Below, in pieces: positions 62,409 through 64,000 of a DNA stretch of 64,000 nucleotides. The notes under the pieces were generated by a model, which saw only the letters and a program-made list of their open reading frames with translations, was not told where the DNA came from and did no database searches. The position numbers and the translations under genes were made by a program. The stretch comes from RGIG6919 sp045531905. GTDB lineage: Bacteria; Bacillota; Clostridia; Lachnospirales; Lachnospiraceae. The number at the start of each line of letters is the position of its first letter. Position 1 is the stretch's first letter. The DNA lies in assembly GCA_045531905.1 (NCBI GenBank), contig JAZSEY010000013.1, positions 138,707 through 202,706 on the forward strand. The letters are read 5' to 3'.

Positions 62409-62691
62409 TGTAGTTTTAACGAGAGAGGCTATCTATGACATTGTCGATATTTCAAATTATATTGAGGATAAATTTGGAACTCTTCGAGCTGATAAATTTC
62501 AAGAAGATATGAAAAAGCAGATTAACGATTTGTCTTATATGGGTTATATATTTTCGAAGACAGGATTGTTTTATCAAGAACATTTCATATACAAGAAGTT
62601 GTTTTCTCCATCCATTATATTTTACATTATTGAAAAGCAAAGTGGAATTATCCATGTGCTGAGAGTATTGCTACTATCATCGAGTAATTAA
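62389..62691 (+). pseudogene. RelE/ParE-type toxin lacking a canonical start codon
   Basis: An open frame of 100 residues, the usual toxin length: KFDVVLTREAIYDIVDISNYIED at the N-terminus and FYIIEKQSGIIHVLRVLLL at the C-terminus fit the fold. No ATG, GTG or TTG occurs before residue 41. An ATA at 62389 lies 6 bases after GAGGG, where a start codon is expected, so an ATG-to-ATA change looks likely. Initiation at ATA would be weak; the ATG at 62509 would give a truncated, probably inactive protein. Confidence 0.65.
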
Positions 62692-62720
62692 ATACTCTTA
62701 GAGTATCAATTGACTTAATT

Positions 62721-62752
62721 GGCTCAGCCCTTTGTTTACAAGGGGTTGAGCC
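62721..62752. terminator. Terminator between the toxin and integrase genes
   Basis: Stem GGCTCAGCCC (62721-62730) with GGGTTGAGCC (62743-62752), extendable with a bulge, followed by TTTTT. It serves the toxin operon and lies 4 bases from the integrase stop. Confidence 0.8.
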
Positions 62753-62755
62753 TTT

Positions 62756-63969
62756 TTATGTGCGTCGGTTGAAGCCGACGCATGGGCTTAAGTCATTCTC
62801 GTGGACTTGCTGTGGGCTTATTTTATCTTTTGGACTTACGACTTTGAACCTTGTGCCTTGTGGTTTGTGTTCTTCCGATGCTTCTGCCGAAGCAGTTACA
62901 TCGGATGTTGTCATATCCTTTTTATGCTGGTTCTGTATCATATCCACCACTTCCTGATGCTTGTTGGGATACAGGTGGGAGTAGGTGCTTAAGGTGGTTT
63001 GTACCTTTTCATGTCCCAATCGTTCTGATATGAGCAGTGGTGCACATCCTAAGTTGATAAGATAGCTGGCGTGAGAGTGGCGGATATCGTGGATACGAAT
63101 CTTTTTCACTCCGCTTTTCTTGCAAGCCCTTTCCATTGCATTATTGATATAAGATTTGGTGAAGGGGAAGACCCTGTCCGTATCTTTCAAAGCATAAAGC
63201 TTTGACATATAATCTTTTACTTCATTCATAACAAAGTCCGGTATGATGATGTTCGGATACTCTTTGGTGTTTTTGGGGGTGTGACCACATCCTGCTTTTT
63301 CACACGTTGAAGACTTTTTGTGATATCGAGGGTGTTCTTCTCGAAATCAAAGTCTTTCGGTGTTAAAGCGAGGAATTCTCCAAAACGGATACCGGAGTAG
63401 TACAGTAGTGAAAATGAAACATGTGCTGTGGAATCATCTTTCATGGCTGCCAGTATCCGGTCAAATTCTTCCTTTGTCCAGAAGTTTACCACAACCTCAC
63501 GCTTACCCATTCTGCCCGCCTTATGACAGGGATTCTCAGCTAAGTTGAAGTAGTCCACTGCATAATTGAAAAGTGCGGTAATCATATTCTGCATCCTGTC
63601 TAGGTAGGAGTTGGAATAATCTTTTGCAATCATTTCGTTCTGCCAGGCTCGGATGTCCTTGGGAGTAATCCTATTGATGGGCTTATTCTCGAAATAAGGA
63701 AGAATGAGCTTCTCAAATACATGCTTTTTTCCGTCGATGGTGCTTTGTCGGCATCGGTGTCCCATATCCTCTATATAAATCTCATACATAGAGCGGAAGG
63801 TCATATCCGTACTGCCTTTCTGCTTTCTTAGGAAATCAGTTTCCCATTCCTTTGCTTCACGCTGAAGCTTAAAGCCTCGTTTCTTTATCTGTTTTTTCTT
63901 TCCGGTAAAATCTTCATAATAACATCTGACATACCAGGTTCCTCGTTCTTCGTCTTTATAGACCGGCAT
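62756..63969 (-). pseudogene. Tyrosine recombinase (phage/ICE integrase), frameshifted
   Basis: Two adjacent frames make one integrase of about 400 residues. The first (63969 to 63226) has the arm-binding domain (KDEERGTWYVRCYYEDFTGK), the SAM-like core-binding domain and the first catalytic Arg (YYSGIRFGEFLAL). The second (63229 to 62756, but homology resumes before its ATG) has HDIRHSHASYL (H-x-x-R), LGHEKVQTTLSTYSHLYP (His and Tyr) and a polar tail. The break is near 63245-63256; a one-base loss would explain it. The gene sits at the edge of what is probably an integrated element extending right. Programmed frameshifting or a sequencing error are alternatives. Confidence 0.8.
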
Positions 63970-64000
63970 ATTGTTTACCTTTACTATCGAAGGTCCTCGC

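Noticed and set aside
62509..62691. A 60-residue protein starting at the ATG at 62509
   Set aside because: It is the C-terminal part of a 100-residue toxin frame; homology-like features begin well upstream and no ribosome site supports the internal ATG.

Overview
The window looks like a chromosomal segment of a moderately low-GC, spore-forming, probably motile Firmicute, most likely a Lachnospiraceae member. This rests on gene content (VanW-type protein, MutS2, YhaM, DUF1846, LysM-GH18 spore-type hydrolase, VanRS-like two-component pair, OFA transporter, Lachnospiraceae-style small proteins), on strong AGGAGG ribosome binding sites, and on TATAAT promoters. The genus cannot be settled from the sequence alone.

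Left part (1-21.7 kb): a surface or flagellar glycan locus. Sialic/legionaminic-type nonulosonate genes (neuB, neuC and the first codons of neuA) run leftward. A divergent rightward operon of about 18 kb and 17 genes starts with a Maf/MptE-like flagellin glycosylation protein. It continues with an SDR, a split transketolase, LuxE, LuxC, an AMP-dependent acyl ligase, a GNAT acyltransferase, an acyl carrier protein, an FkbM methyltransferase, two more SDRs around an HMGL-type aldolase, a sugar-phosphate cyclase (dehydroquinate synthase fold), a sedoheptulokinase-like FGGY kinase, an acetolactate-synthase-like ThDP enzyme and a polysaccharide deacetylase. I read it as a combined heptulose/C7-cyclitol and acyl-aldehyde pathway feeding a surface glycan. 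This is the strongest candidate for an undescribed system in the window. A StrF-like glycosyltransferase and a helical-repeat protein converge on its end.

Middle part (22-44.5 kb): mostly housekeeping and accessory genes. These are a LysM-GH18 hydrolase, an Rpn-type PD-(D/E)XK nuclease divergent from a DUF815 ATPase, shikimate kinase, a B12/radical SAM DUF4080 protein, a VanW protein with a Lys-Asp repeat tail, a HypE-like protein, an Lrp regulator with an aminotransferase, TrmL, the mutS2-response regulator-histidine kinase operon, YhaM, an RlmCD-type 23S rRNA methyltransferase, an ArsC/Spx-like protein, a double GNAT, a GyrI-like protein and a membrane protein.

Right part (44.6-62.1 kb): a large hybrid sensor kinase convergent with an AraC regulator and next to a GH5 glycosidase, a MATE pump, DUF1846, a VOC protein, a zinc-ribbon membrane protein, an MBL-fold hydrolase, an OFA-family MFS transporter, a decayed ABC transporter, a CPBP protease, and an EamA transporter divergent from a LysR/PanE-like pair with two palindromic operators.

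Right edge (62.1-64 kb): a RelE/ParE-type toxin-antitoxin pair whose toxin frame lacks a normal start codon, then a tyrosine recombinase broken by a frameshift. It probably marks the left end of an integrated element that continues beyond the window.

Non-coding features of note: three large nested palindromes with a shared core but locus-specific outer stems, all at convergent gene ends; and several terminators built into the 3' coding ends of opposing genes. No rRNA, tRNA or CRISPR array was seen.
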